Positions 1 to 7,918 of a stretch of 64,000 nucleotides of DNA are shown one piece after another. The notes under the pieces are model-generated. The model saw nothing but the letters and a program-made list of their open reading frames with translations. It searched no databases and was not told where the DNA came from. The position numbers were made by a program, and so were the translations under genes. Each line of letters opens with the position of its first letter. Within the stretch, counting starts at the first letter, position 1. This stretch comes from CBDHGY01 sp965263325 (GTDB taxonomy: Bacteria > Pseudomonadota > Alphaproteobacteria > Caulobacterales > Hyphomonadaceae), in contig CBDHGY010000002.1 of assembly GCA_965263325.1 (NCBI GenBank), positions 1,674,001 through 1,738,000 of the forward strand. The letters run 5' to 3'.

Positions 1-215
1 GTTAGTTCAGCGGCGCGAAACAAAAGATATGTTTCAACTTTCTGGCGATCCGTGAGGGAGTTTCCTGCAAACGAAACTGTCCACCGGTCATCTTCGATTT
101 GCTGCTGATCGAATCCATACTTGCCGTCCAAAGCCGGTTGATAAGGCGTCGAAGAGGCACAAGCAGTTATCACCGCGAAAGTTGCAAGACTACCGAGGAG
201 CGTTTTGATCGACAT
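1..215 (-). CDS. CC0125/CC1285-like lipoprotein, 3' end cut off by the window
   Basis: Reading leftward from an ATG at 215 gives a lipoprotein signal with a cysteine after ITA (about residue 19), followed by a Tyr-Gln-Pro segment, a Gly-Phe-Asp-Gln-Gln-Gln-Ile segment, a Val-Ser-Phe-Ala-Gly-Asn segment and a Val-Glu-Thr-Tyr-Leu-Leu-Phe-Arg-Ala-Ala-Glu segment. This pattern is typical of the small CC0125/CC1285 family of alphaproteobacterial envelope lipoproteins of unknown function. About 71 codons are present and the frame is still open at base 1, so the C-terminus lies outside the window. AGATTTTC precedes the start without a clean Shine-Dalgarno. The family call is fairly safe; the role is unknown. 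Confidence 0.75.
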   Translation of the reverse strand, partial: MSIKTLLGSLATFAVITACASSTPYQPALDGKYGFDQQQIEDDRWTVSFAGNSLTDRQKVETYLLFRAAEL

Positions 216-320
216 GAAAATCTCCCATCATCTGTATTCTGACTTTATTCAGAGTATAGACCAAGTAAGCTGAACGCCAAATAACACTTCCGCGATTAGA
301 CAGATCACTCAAATGAATAA

Positions 321-347
321 CGGCGGGATTCACTCGGAACCCCGCCG
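321..347 (-). terminator. GC-rich hairpin downstream of the DUF481 gene
   Basis: CGGCGGG at 321-327 pairs perfectly with CCCGCCG at 341-347 around a 13-nt loop. It lies 25 bases past the stop of the leftward gene, and on the minus strand the stem is followed by TTATTCATTT. This is a plausible but T-poor intrinsic terminator. Confidence 0.45.
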
Positions 348-371
348 CGAATACCTGGGTGTTATTTGTGC

Positions 372-1133
372 TTAGAAGCCGTAGACCAGCGAGAAACGTG
401 TTGCTGTATCAGTGGACTCGAACCCTTCAGGTGGTTCTGTGTCATGGCGAACATCGAATGAAATCCGAGCTGACAGAGCGCTAGAAAGTTTCGCGGTGAG
501 TGCGAGCGAGTTGTTTAGCTGTGTCGACGTCTCTGCATAGAGCGCGTTCGTATTGTTTGTCAGTTTAACATTGTCATTGAACGCATATTCGAAATCTGAT
601 CCGGCCACGAATGAAAACGACTCTTCAGTTACAGCAGGTGTTATAACGGTCGCCCCCATTGCGTCCGTCGAAATGATCTCGGCGATCTCATCAATCTTGA
701 TGCCGGGACCGCCGCGCACTGTCCAAGATGTTTTATCGCCAACCAGGATGTCATATCCAAGGCCGCCACCGACAAAAGTCCGAGAGTCATATCCGGAAAA
801 CTCGTCCTGTTCATATGATACGCGGCCAAAGCCGAAAAGACGGTCATTGATTTGCCGGTCAATATTGCCGGCTAGGAACCAACGATTCTTACTTTCGGCA
901 CCATCGATTTCTCCATAGTCCGCAAGCGCCTCAACACCATACGCCCAGACTCCTGTATCGCGGGTCATATTCACGCCAACACCAAGGTCGGTGGTTTCCG
1001 TGTTACCTGTTGTGACACCTGCGCTCACAGAGCCTTCGCCGGTCCAACCTGTGTTTGGTTCTTCTTCCTGAGCACCAGCTGGAACGGCAATAACCGCAAG
1101 GGCAGCAGCTGCAGCGATTAGAATTCTATGCAT
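372..1133 (-). CDS. DUF481 family outer-membrane protein (YdiY-like)
   Basis: The 253-residue protein has a cleavable signal peptide (about residues 1-21, ending in Ala-Gly-Ala) and then alternating beta strands through to a C-terminal Tyr-Gly-Phe, the usual end of an outer-membrane barrel. The opening Gly-Ser-Val-Ser-Ala-Gly-Val-Thr-Thr-Gly-Asn-Thr-Glu segment is characteristic of DUF481/YdiY, salt-induced outer-membrane proteins of unclear function. A GGAGA Shine-Dalgarno sits 8 bases before the ATG. It appears monocistronic, with a hairpin after the stop. Family confidence is high; no substrate or partner can be inferred. Confidence 0.85.
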   Translation of the reverse strand: MHRILIAAAAALAVIAVPAGAQEEEPNTGWTGEGSVSAGVTTGNTETTDLGVGVNMTRDTGVWAYGVEALADYGEIDGAESKNRWFLAGNIDRQINDRLFGFGRVSYEQDEFSGYDSRTFVGGGLGYDILVGDKTSWTVRGGPGIKIDEIAEIISTDAMGATVITPAVTEESFSFVAGSDFEYAFNDNVKLTNNTNALYAETSTQLNNSLALTAKLSSALSARISFDVRHDTEPPEGFESTDTATRFSLVYGF

Positions 1134-1311
1134 TGAAAAGTCTCCAAGTTTCCTGCGGCTGCCTATTGGAAGACGCGCGAATTAGAGACTAGGGGGAATC
1201 TGCAGCGACCTGATTGAAAGTCCTGCAGAAAAAGGTCACGGGCATTTGCGAGCAACTCATTTTATACAATATATTCAAACGATTATCGGCGCTCGTGACT
1301 TTTGAGAAACA

Positions 1312-1349
1312 CCCAGAAAAGAAGAACGGCTCCCGATTGGAAGCCGTTC
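1312..1349 (-). terminator. Intrinsic terminator of the aldehyde dehydrogenase gene
   Basis: GAACGGCT at 1324-1331 pairs with AGCCGTTC at 1342-1349. Read leftward the stem is followed by TTCTTTTC. It starts about 25 bases beyond the dehydrogenase stop codon. Confidence 0.65.
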
Positions 1350-1372
1350 CGTAAGTTGATTTTGATAGGAAA

Positions 1373-2803
1373 TTAAGCCGCTTTGTAACCGATCACGGCT
1401 TTAACTTCGAGGAATTCCTCAAAGCCGTGCTCACCCCACTCGCGGCCATTACCCGATTGTCCGTACCCGCCGAACGGCGCATTCATATCAAAGCCTTTTC
1501 CGTTGAGCTGAACCTGGCCCGCGCGGATGCGGTTCGCAACCTCTTTGGCCTCCGCTTCCGGGCCTTGGACATAACCTGCCAATCCATACACGGTGTCGTT
1601 CGCCATCTCGACGGCCTGATCGACATCTTCATATGGTAAGATGCAGAGCACTGGCCCGAATATTTCTTCGCGCGCGATCGTCATATCGTTTGTCACATCG
1701 GCGAAGACTGTTGGGCGAGCAAAGTATCCCTTATTGAACCCTTCCGGACGCCCTGTCCCACCGGCCACAAGGGTCGCACCTTCCTTGATACCCGTCTCAA
1801 TCAGATCCTGAACCTTCTGATACTGATTGCCATTCGAGATGGGACCGATTGCACCAGCCGGCGCTTCCGCAGGCATTGCAACCTGAACCGCCTCAGCAGC
1901 TTCCTTGGCGAACTTAACGGCATCTGCGTGCTGATCTTTTTGAACAAACATGCGAGACGGTGCATTACAGGATTGCCCCGTATTCTGCATCATATGGCTC
2001 ACACCGCCCGCCACAGCTTTTTGAAGGTCGGCTGTTGGCAGGACGATGTTTGGTGATTTACCGCCCAATTCCTGAGCAACACGCTTTACGGTTGGCGCTG
2101 CCGCCTGAGCAACAAGAACACCAGCGCGGGTCGAACCTGTGAAGCTCATCATGTCGACATCTGGGTGAGCTGACAAAGTTGCGCCGACGCCTGGACCATC
2201 ACCATTCACAAGGTTGAATACACCCTTCGGCACACCTGCTTCATGGATAATCTCGGTAAGGATGATTGCATCAAGTGGAGCAATTTCCGACGGTTTGAGC
2301 ACCATTGTACAACCCGTCGCGATCGCTGGCGCAACTTTACACGCGATCTGATTCAACGGCCAATTCCACGGGGTGATAAACCCACATACGCCGATTGGCT
2401 CCTTGCGAAGCAGCGTTGAGCCTTTGAGCTCCTCAAATTCAAAGTTACGCAAAATGGCCGCTGCGGAAGCAAAGTGGCCCATTCCAGCAGGCACCTGCGC
2501 AGCATTTGACAACCACATAGGCGCGCCCATTTCGTTGGAAATCGCCTCTGCAATCTCTGGCATGCGCGCTTGGATGCCAGCTGTAATCTTATCCAGCAGT
2601 TCGGCGCGGTATTCGACACTCGTTTGAGAGAAGGTCGGGAACGCCGCTTTTGCGGCCGCCACCGCCTTGTCGACATCCGCCGCTGATCCCAGCGAAATTC
2701 GGGCGAAATTTTCTTCTGTCGCTGGGTTTTCGATCTCAAGCGTGCGCGGTTCTGCGGGGTCCACCCATTCGCCATTAATATAGAATTGCAGATAATCTTT
2801 CAT
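1373..2803 (-). CDS. NAD(P)-dependent aldehyde dehydrogenase
   Basis: A 476-residue class-3-type aldehyde dehydrogenase, near the usual 470-500 length. The Pro-Trp-Asn-Trp-Pro cofactor motif lies at 145-149, the general base Glu245 in Gln-Glu-Leu-Gly-Gly-Lys-Ser-Pro, and the catalytic Cys279 in Gly-Gln-Ser-Cys-Asn. All are intact, so the enzyme should oxidise an aldehyde to its carboxylate. The substrate cannot be read from sequence. A strong AGGAGG precedes the ATG. The gene stands alone, divergent from the ArsR gene across about 130 bases, and has its own terminator. Confidence 0.93.
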   Translation of the reverse strand: MKDYLQFYINGEWVDPAEPRTLEIENPATEENFARISLGSAADVDKAVAAAKAAFPTFSQTSVEYRAELLDKITAGIQARMPEIAEAISNEMGAPMWLSNAAQVPAGMGHFASAAAILRNFEFEELKGSTLLRKEPIGVCGFITPWNWPLNQIACKVAPAIATGCTMVLKPSEIAPLDAIILTEIIHEAGVPKGVFNLVNGDGPGVGATLSAHPDVDMMSFTGSTRAGVLVAQAAAPTVKRVAQELGGKSPNIVLPTADLQKAVAGGVSHMMQNTGQSCNAPSRMFVQKDQHADAVKFAKEAAEAVQVAMPAEAPAGAIGPISNGNQYQKVQDLIETGIKEGATLVAGGTGRPEGFNKGYFARPTVFADVTNDMTIAREEIFGPVLCILPYEDVDQAVEMANDTVYGLAGYVQGPEAEAKEVANRIRAGQVQLNGKGFDMNAPFGGYGQSGNGREWGEHGFEEFLEVKAVIGYKAA

Positions 2804-2911
2804 TTGGGTTTCCTCCTGGACAGCACAGATTCATATTCTCTGTTGATATATATGCTGGGCGCATGACAATCGCGAGTCTTTACGTGGCGAGAGTTACTTG
2901 CAATTATTTAT

Positions 2912-2933
2912 TATTTCATGCATACATGAAATA
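2912..2933. promoter_or_regulatory. Perfect palindrome at the arsR start, probable autoregulatory operator
   Basis: TATTTCATG at 2912-2920 and CATGAAATA at 2925-2933 are exact inverted repeats separated by CATA. The last A is the first base of the arsR start codon. A 22-bp dyad at this place is what a dimeric winged-helix ArsR repressor would bind. No Shine-Dalgarno fits between it and the ATG, so the transcript may be leaderless or nearly so. The binding is inferred. Confidence 0.6.
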
Positions 2934-3259
2934 TGAAACAGAATGACGCTATCAAATCACTCTCAGCTATGGCCCATGATGGGCGATTGAAACTTCTCAG
3001 AAAACTTATCCAAGCCGGGCCTGATGGATTGTTGGCTGGCGATCTCGCTCGTTTTGCAGGAATTGGTGCAACAACCGCATCTGCGCAGCTTCTGGTTCTT
3101 ACCAATGCGGATCTCATTTATTCCGAGCGAAGCGGGCGAGAAGTCCGGTACTTCGCAGCCTATGATCAAATGCGCGGATTGCTTTCATTCTTGATGATGG
3201 ATTGCTGCGGCAATCGCTCGGAAATTTGTGAACCTGTTGCAAAGGCCTGCTGCGGATGA
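2933..3259 (+). CDS. ArsR/SmtB family metalloregulator
   Basis: A 108-residue winged-helix protein. The DNA-reading helix region is about residues 40-60 and the wing about 62-75 (Ser-Glu-Arg-Ser-Gly-Arg-Glu-Val-Arg-Tyr-Phe). The C-terminus carries a Cys-Cys-Gly, an isolated Cys and a final Cys-Cys-Gly, as in ArsR proteins near arsenic genes, so it probably senses arsenite or a similar thiophile through cysteines. The ATG overlaps a perfect palindrome, suggesting autorepression. The stop overlaps the next ATG in an ATGA junction, so the downstream ATP-grasp-like gene is almost certainly co-regulated. No arsenic efflux or reductase gene is nearby. Confidence 0.88.
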   Translation: MKQNDAIKSLSAMAHDGRLKLLRKLIQAGPDGLLAGDLARFAGIGATTASAQLLVLTNADLIYSERSGREVRYFAAYDQMRGLLSFLMMDCCGNRSEICEPVAKACCG

Positions 3260-4521
3260 CCGAATGCCAGGCGAATGGGAAGTCGGACGCTGAGCGAATA
3301 AATTCGCTGAACAAATCATGCATTTGCATGCCCATAAACCGCACCGATGTTGACCGGAGTCTCGTAAACTCCAATCCAGTACCGGGCCTGAATAAGCTGT
3401 TGGCAGCACGGCCTCACCTTTTCGCAGGAACCTCTGTCTTTCTGTCGAATGAAGACCTGTCAGACATGTATTTGCAGATCGAGGCGCTTAACGCAGCATC
3501 GAAGTCAGCGGCATTTCGCGGGGCGCGGCTAAATCATGAGATATCTGATCTGAATAGCGCTCAATCTGATACGCTCGGTGTGATGATGGGCTACGATTTT
3601 CACGTCACGTCGGATGGCCCTAAACTCATTGAAGTGAATACGAATGCAGGTGGAGCATTTCTTGTTGCCGCTCTTCAGGAAAGCGCAGGAATTGCGCAGA
3701 GCCCCGAAATTCAAAAGCGCTTAACAGCAACATTTATTTCAGAGTGGCGGCGCGCGCGTTCGTCAGCAATGCCGCGCACAATCGCCATTGTCGATGAGAC
3801 ACCGCATGACCAGTATTTATACCCCGATATGCTATTGGCTCAGCAATGGTTCGAGATCGCTGGTATCGAAACCTTCATCACGGACCCAGCCGAGCTAACG
3901 CTTGAAAGCGGCAAACTGAGATACGGCGCGCACATCGTTGATATGGTCTATAACCGGGTCACGGACTTTTCGCTCAGCACGCCCAGACACGAAGTATTGC
4001 GCAGCACCCTGCTTTCAGATGCGGCCGTTATTTCCCCGGCACCGCGTCACCACGCTTTGCATGCAAACAAACTGAATCTCGCATTTTTGACCGAGCCCGA
4101 AAATCACAGATTACTGGGTTTGCCGAAACACCACATGGATGCTTTGTCAAAGATACCGGTGACACAAGAAGTAACTTGTGAGAACGCCGATATTCTTTGG
4201 GCGAACCGGCGCGGTTTGTTTTTTAAGCCCGCCTGTGGTTTTGCCAGCCGCGCTGCCTATCGCGGTAGCAAACTCACTCGGCGCGTATGGGATGAGATCC
4301 TCAAGGGCGAGTATGTGGCTCAAGAATTTGTCAAACCCACACACCGGGTTGTGGGTATGGATGATGGAGCTGCAGAGCTAAAATATGATGTGCGCGTTTA
4401 TGCATATGATGGCGAGCCACTTCTGCTGGCAGCGCGCGTGTATCAGGGACAAACAACAAATTTTAGATCACCAGGCGGCGGCTTTGCTCCGATTATCACA
4501 TCGCACGCTTTAACTTGTTGA
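3256..4521 (+). CDS. ATP-grasp-like protein with apparently permuted motif order
   Basis: A 421-residue protein translationally coupled to the ArsR gene. An acidic/Asn metal-ligand motif (Leu-Ile-Glu126-Val-Asn128-Thr-Asn130) comes early. A phosphate-loop-like Phe-Phe-Lys324-Pro-Ala-Cys-Gly follows near 322, then a hinge-like Val-Ala-Gln-Glu-Phe at 354-358 and Asp378-Val-Arg380. In standard ATP-grasp ligases the Glu/Asn motif comes last, so the order here looks circularly permuted, as in glutathionylspermidine-synthase-type folds. It would be predicted to join a carboxylate to an amine or thiol using ATP, perhaps making a metal-binding small molecule. Substrate and product are unknown. The 3' end overlaps the convergent DUF188 gene by 26 bases. 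Confidence 0.6.
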   Translation: MTECQANGKSDAERINSLNKSCICMPINRTDVDRSLVNSNPVPGLNKLLAARPHLFAGTSVFLSNEDLSDMYLQIEALNAASKSAAFRGARLNHEISDLNSAQSDTLGVMMGYDFHVTSDGPKLIEVNTNAGGAFLVAALQESAGIAQSPEIQKRLTATFISEWRRARSSAMPRTIAIVDETPHDQYLYPDMLLAQQWFEIAGIETFITDPAELTLESGKLRYGAHIVDMVYNRVTDFSLSTPRHEVLRSTLLSDAAVISPAPRHHALHANKLNLAFLTEPENHRLLGLPKHHMDALSKIPVTQEVTCENADILWANRRGLFFKPACGFASRAAYRGSKLTRRVWDEILKGEYVAQEFVKPTHRVVGMDDGAAELKYDVRVYAYDGEPLLLAARVYQGQTTNFRSPGGGFAPIITSHALTC

Positions 4522-4957
4522 TCGCTTCATCCAGCGCTGAGAGAAATTTTGATCGATCTTGCTGACGAAACGGTGCCGGACCACCGATATTGTCTCCCAT
4601 CGCACCGGCGCGCAGATCAGCCATGATCGCCCGCGTTGCGATAGCGCCGCCAATTGAGTTTTCTGTGAAGGGTTTGCCTGTTGGTGAAAGCGCTACCGCT
4701 CCCGTTTTCAACACGCGCTCTGCAAGTAATATATCGGCTGTAATGACCACTGCTTCCGAATCGGCTCTTTCGGCGATCCAGTCATCTGCGGCGTCAAATC
4801 CATCACTGACAACAACGATATCGATGAGTGGTTCTTCAGGCACGCGAAACCACGAATTTGAAACAACAGTCGTTGGCACCGTATGACGACGCGCAACTTT
4901 GTAGATTTCTTGTTTGACAGGGCACGCATCCCCGTCAACGAGAATTCGAACCGCCAT
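4496..4957 (-). CDS. YaiI/YqxD family protein (UPF0178, DUF188)
   Basis: A 153-residue protein opening with Ile-Leu-Val-Asp-Gly-Asp-Ala-Cys-Pro-Val-Lys, the hallmark of UPF0178/DUF188, which has a PIN-like fold. Further conserved pieces are Ala-Asp-Asp-Trp-Ile (about 57-61), Val-Ile-Thr-Ala-Asp-Ile-Leu-Leu-Ala (about 71-79), Gly-Lys-Pro-Phe-Thr (about 93-97) and Phe-Arg-Gln-Gln-Asp-Arg (about 129-134). Length is normal. It starts 4 bases after the HerA-like gene ends, so both are probably one leftward operon. Biochemical function is not established for the family. Confidence 0.9.
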   Translation of the reverse strand: MAVRILVDGDACPVKQEIYKVARRHTVPTTVVSNSWFRVPEEPLIDIVVVSDGFDAADDWIAERADSEAVVITADILLAERVLKTGAVALSPTGKPFTENSIGGAIATRAIMADLRAGAMGDNIGGPAPFRQQDRSKFLSALDEAINKLKRAM

Positions 4958-4961
4958 TCAG

Positions 4962-6464
4962 CTATCGCCGCCGGTTGCCGAAAATACCGCGAAGCACATA
5001 ATCAACAGCGCGGCGCGTGGCTGTGCGAGTTGCCTGATTAATCGCGCGCTCAGTGCTCGTCATACGCCGGGACGATTTTCGCCGGCTCTTTTTCTTTTCA
5101 GCCTGCTTCTTCGCTTTCTCTTCCTCTTTGGCTGCTTTCTCGGCAGCTTTCGCGGCTTCGCCTTCACGTCGCTCTAGGATTTCGTAGGCAGACTCGCGGT
5201 CGATTGGCGTATCATATTGCGCCGCGACCGGGCTGTTTTTCATTTCGTCTTCGCGCTCGGCATCTGTTGCCGGACCAAGCCGAGATGATGGCGGCCGGAT
5301 CAGCGTCCGTTGCACGACACCTGGCGCACCTTTCGCATCGAGAGTCGAAACAAGCGCCTCCCCGGTCCCCAGATCTGTAATGACCTCTTCTGAGTCAAAG
5401 TCTGGATTTTCCCGAAAGGAATCAGCTGCCGCTCTAACGCCTTTTCGTTCCGCGGGCGTATATGCTCTCAGCGCGTGCTGAATGCGGTTCCCGAGCTGCG
5501 CAAGAACGCTCTCCGGAAGATCGCGCGGATTCTGCGTCACGAAGAATACGCCGACACCTTTCGAACGGATCAGCCGCACGACCTGCTCAATTTTTTCAAG
5601 CAGCGCACGCGGCGCATCCTTAAACAAGAGGTGCGCCTCATCGAAGAAGAAGACGAGCTTGGGTTTGTCTGGATCACCCACTTCCGGCAGTTGCTCGAAT
5701 AATTCAGACAGCAACCAGAGCAGGAAGGTTGAATAGAGACGCGGCGAATTGATGAGCCGAGTGGAATCCAAGATGTTTACAATGCCGCGTCCATCCCGAG
5801 TGGTGCGCATGAGATCAGGTAGCTCAAGAGCGGGCTCGCCAAAAAACTGCTCTGCGCCTTCTCGCTCAAGAACAAGGAGATTTCGCTGGATCGCACCGAG
5901 TGACGCGGTTGCGATGTTTCCATATTCCATAGAAATCTCGTCACGGATTTCCTTTTGTCCCAAATAGACCAGCATTTTGCGCAGATCTTTAAGATCGAGC
6001 AGCAGCATGTCATTGTCATCTGCATACTCAAACGCGATGGTCAGCACACCTTCCTGCGTTTCGGTAAGGTCCATCAGACGCGAAAGCAATAACGGCCCCA
6101 TTTCCGAGATCGTCGCGCGAACGGGGTGGCCTTTTTCTCCGAAAACGTCCCAAAAAATCGTCGGTGTTTCCGCATAACCATAGTCATCGAAGCCGATTTT
6201 TTCCGCGCGAGAGATCAGCTTTTCGTGCAGCTTATGTTCATGGGAACCGGACACGCAGAGACCCGATAAATCCCCTTTTACGTCCGCACAGAAAACCGGC
6301 ACGCCGGCATTGGAAAATCCTTCTGCCAATATCTGTAGAGTGACTGTTTTTCCGGTTCCTGTCGCTCCCGCGATAATGCCGTGGCGATTGGCCCGGTTCA
6401 GCAAAAGTGATTGCGCCTCGTTTTGCTCTGCGCCGCCGCCACCGATAAAAATAGAATCAGACAT
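4962..6464 (-). CDS. HerA-like helicase/ATPase, DUF853 (YjgR family)
   Basis: A 500-residue P-loop ATPase. Walker A is Gly-Ala-Thr-Gly-Thr-Gly-Lys-Thr at 33-40 and Walker B is Leu-Val-Phe-Phe-Phe-Asp-Glu-Ala-His near 275. This arrangement and length match the YjgR/DUF853 branch of HerA/FtsK-type ATPases, whose cellular role is not settled. The C-terminus (about 425-475) is a Lys/Glu/Ala-rich coiled coil ending in a basic stretch, plausibly a nucleic-acid tail. A GGGAGG ribosome site precedes the ATG. The gene heads an operon with the DUF188 gene and is insulated upstream by a strong terminator at 6542-6594. No HerA/NurA defence partner is nearby. Confidence 0.88.
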   Translation of the reverse strand: MSDSIFIGGGGAEQNEAQSLLLNRANRHGIIAGATGTGKTVTLQILAEGFSNAGVPVFCADVKGDLSGLCVSGSHEHKLHEKLISRAEKIGFDDYGYAETPTIFWDVFGEKGHPVRATISEMGPLLLSRLMDLTETQEGVLTIAFEYADDNDMLLLDLKDLRKMLVYLGQKEIRDEISMEYGNIATASLGAIQRNLLVLEREGAEQFFGEPALELPDLMRTTRDGRGIVNILDSTRLINSPRLYSTFLLWLLSELFEQLPEVGDPDKPKLVFFFDEAHLLFKDAPRALLEKIEQVVRLIRSKGVGVFFVTQNPRDLPESVLAQLGNRIQHALRAYTPAERKGVRAAADSFRENPDFDSEEVITDLGTGEALVSTLDAKGAPGVVQRTLIRPPSSRLGPATDAEREDEMKNSPVAAQYDTPIDRESAYEILERREGEAAKAAEKAAKEEEKAKKQAEKKKSRRKSSRRMTSTERAINQATRTATRRAVDYVLRGIFGNRRR

Positions 6465-6541
6465 GAATCGCCTCCCGAATCAGCCGCGAAGCTAAGGGTT
6501 TCAGGCGCAGACGCAAGGTTACATGTGAGAATGAATTTGCC

Positions 6542-6594
6542 ACAAAAAAGTGCCCCGAAGAATTGCAGGGGGACGGTTACAATTCTTCGGGGCA
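6542..6594 (-). terminator. Very strong leftward intrinsic terminator
   Basis: A perfect 15-bp stem: TGCCCCGAAGAATTG at 6551-6565 pairs with CAATTCTTCGGGGCA at 6580-6594 around a 14-nt loop. On the minus strand it is followed by CTTTTTTG. A second stem lies just 5' of it at 6597-6618, perfect as RNA on the minus strand if one G-U pair is allowed. The stem is also symmetric for rightward RNA, but the T-tract exists only leftward. No recognised gene feeds into it from the right. Confidence 0.85.
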
Positions 6595-6690
6595 GGAGCT
6601 GCGGGAAATCCCACAGCTAATTTGGATGCTTGATCGTGGTACCTAAAAGACTCTTATCATCGCTCGGGAAAGTGACGTGTGTGCAGTCGA

Positions 6691-6729
6691 GCGCATGCGG
6701 GTTGGACGGGCGATAGAACCCGCATGCGC
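6691..6729. repeat. Perfect 13-bp inverted repeat
   Basis: GCGCATGCGGGTT at 6691-6703 and its exact complement at 6717-6729 flank a 13-nt spacer. It lies inside the gene-free stretch and probably forms a hairpin in the leftward transcript. Confidence 0.7.
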
Positions 6730-6981
6730 AATGACTGCCAGCTGGAGCGCGGAAAAGGACAGTGAAACATTTCTGCGCGGCAGCCAATTACCTACGACGA
6801 GAGTTTCCAATGCCGAGGGTAATTTGGGGAGAAATTGAGTCGTCTTGGTGCGCCACCTCCTTGCAACCATTTAACGTCTCAACTTATGGGAGAAATTCGT
6901 TAATGAATGACTAAAGGTGGAATAAATCTACGATGATTATTCGCATTTTTTTGTCGCAGGCAGAAACGCAAGCGCGCATAA

Positions 6982-7866
6982 TTAGGCGGGCATCGAAATT
7001 TTACCATTGGTCAACGCAGAGTAATCCTCCACGAGATGCTGACTAATCTGTCCGGGCTTAAAGGAGAACTCACCGATTTCTGCTACCGGCGTGATCTCTG
7101 CCGCGCTTCCAGTGATAAAACACTCAGAAAATGTTCCAAGTTCATCGGGCATAATCGCGCGTTCCACCACTTCAATTTGCCGAGCTTTCGCGAGTTTGAT
7201 GGCCGTCTGGCGGGTAATACCGTTCAAAAAGCAATCCGGCGTCGGTGTGTGTAGGCCGCCATCGCGAACAAAGAAAATGTTGGCACCGGTCGCCTCTGCG
7301 ACTTGCCCGCGCCAATCCAGCATCAATGCATCCTGATAGCCCTCTTTTTCAGCTGCGTGTTTTGACAGTGTGCAGATCATGTAAAGGCCCGCAGCTTTAG
7401 CTTCGCACGGCGCTGTGAGCGGGTCTGGACGGCGATACTTCGCATGCGTCATACGAATACCTTTCATTTTGTCCTGAAAGTAATCGCCCCAGCTCCACAC
7501 CGCGATGGCAAGGTGAATGGTATTGTTCTGAGCCGATACGCCCATCATCTCGGAACCTCGCCAGGCAATTGCGCGGACATAGGCGCTGTCGAGCCCAGAT
7601 TTCTCAAGCGCTTCTTTCTTGGCTGCTTCGATCTCTTCAACGGAGAAGGGAATTTCAAAATCCAAGATTCCTGCTGAGCGGTGAAGCCGCTCAGAATGGC
7701 GTAAAGATTCAAATATCTTGCCGCCATATGCACGTTCACCTTCAAACACCGCGCTCGCATAGTGCATGGCATGAGTCAGAACGTGAACTTTTGTATCCCG
7801 CCACGGGACAAATTCCCCGTCCATCCAGATATATCCGTCGCGATCATGGTATGGTGTATCGGCCAT
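6982..7866 (-). CDS. ilvE: Branched-chain amino acid aminotransferase
   Basis: A 294-residue class IV PLP aminotransferase. Recognisable parts are Trp-Met-Asp-Gly-Glu-Phe-Val-Pro-Trp near the N-terminus, His-Tyr-Ala-Ser-Ala-Val-Phe-Glu-Gly-Glu-Arg-Ala-Tyr, the Cys-Glu-Ala-Lys-Ala-Ala-Gly-Leu-Tyr segment with the likely PLP lysine, and Val-Ala-Glu-Ala-Thr-Gly-Ala-Asn-Ile-Phe. It moves the amino group between Leu/Ile/Val and 2-oxoglutarate. The frame stays open to 8211, but the extension overlaps the divergent MarR gene. ATG 7866 is chosen for its AAGGA site 10 bases upstream and family alignment; ATG 7911 and 7920 are alternatives. Confidence 0.92.
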   Translation of the reverse strand: MADTPYHDRDGYIWMDGEFVPWRDTKVHVLTHAMHYASAVFEGERAYGGKIFESLRHSERLHRSAGILDFEIPFSVEEIEAAKKEALEKSGLDSAYVRAIAWRGSEMMGVSAQNNTIHLAIAVWSWGDYFQDKMKGIRMTHAKYRRPDPLTAPCEAKAAGLYMICTLSKHAAEKEGYQDALMLDWRGQVAEATGANIFFVRDGGLHTPTPDCFLNGITRQTAIKLAKARQIEVVERAIMPDELGTFSECFITGSAAEITPVAEIGEFSFKPGQISQHLVEDYSALTNGKISMPA

Positions 7867-7918
7867 TTTGGCGGCATCCTTGCTTGAATACTCGTGTTCT
7901 GCCACGTTCATCGAACTC

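Larger units (their letters stand above)
6542..6880 (-). ncRNA. Candidate leftward small RNA or short transcript of unknown family
   Basis: The 517-base stretch 6465-6981 holds no recognisable gene, yet a strong leftward terminator at 6542-6594 implies a transcript ending there. Within it are a perfect 13-bp hairpin (6691-6703 with 6717-6729) and a second hairpin (6597-6618). A 75-codon minus-strand frame (6643-6870) resembles no family I know. An ideal Shine-Dalgarno AAGGAGG (about 6855-6861) lies nine bases before an AAG codon, not a start codon. It may be a structured sRNA or a dead small gene. It does not match what I know of 6S RNA, RNase P RNA or tmRNA. Confidence 0.3.

Noticed and set aside
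4962..6464. HerA-like gene as part of a HerA-based antiphage system
   Set aside because: It belongs to the widespread YjgR/DUF853 family, is in operon with a DUF188 gene and has no nuclease or Sir2 partner.
6643..6870. 75-codon leftward frame as a real protein gene
   Set aside because: No Shine-Dalgarno before its ATG, no family resemblance and hairpins within it; kept only as part of a candidate RNA region.
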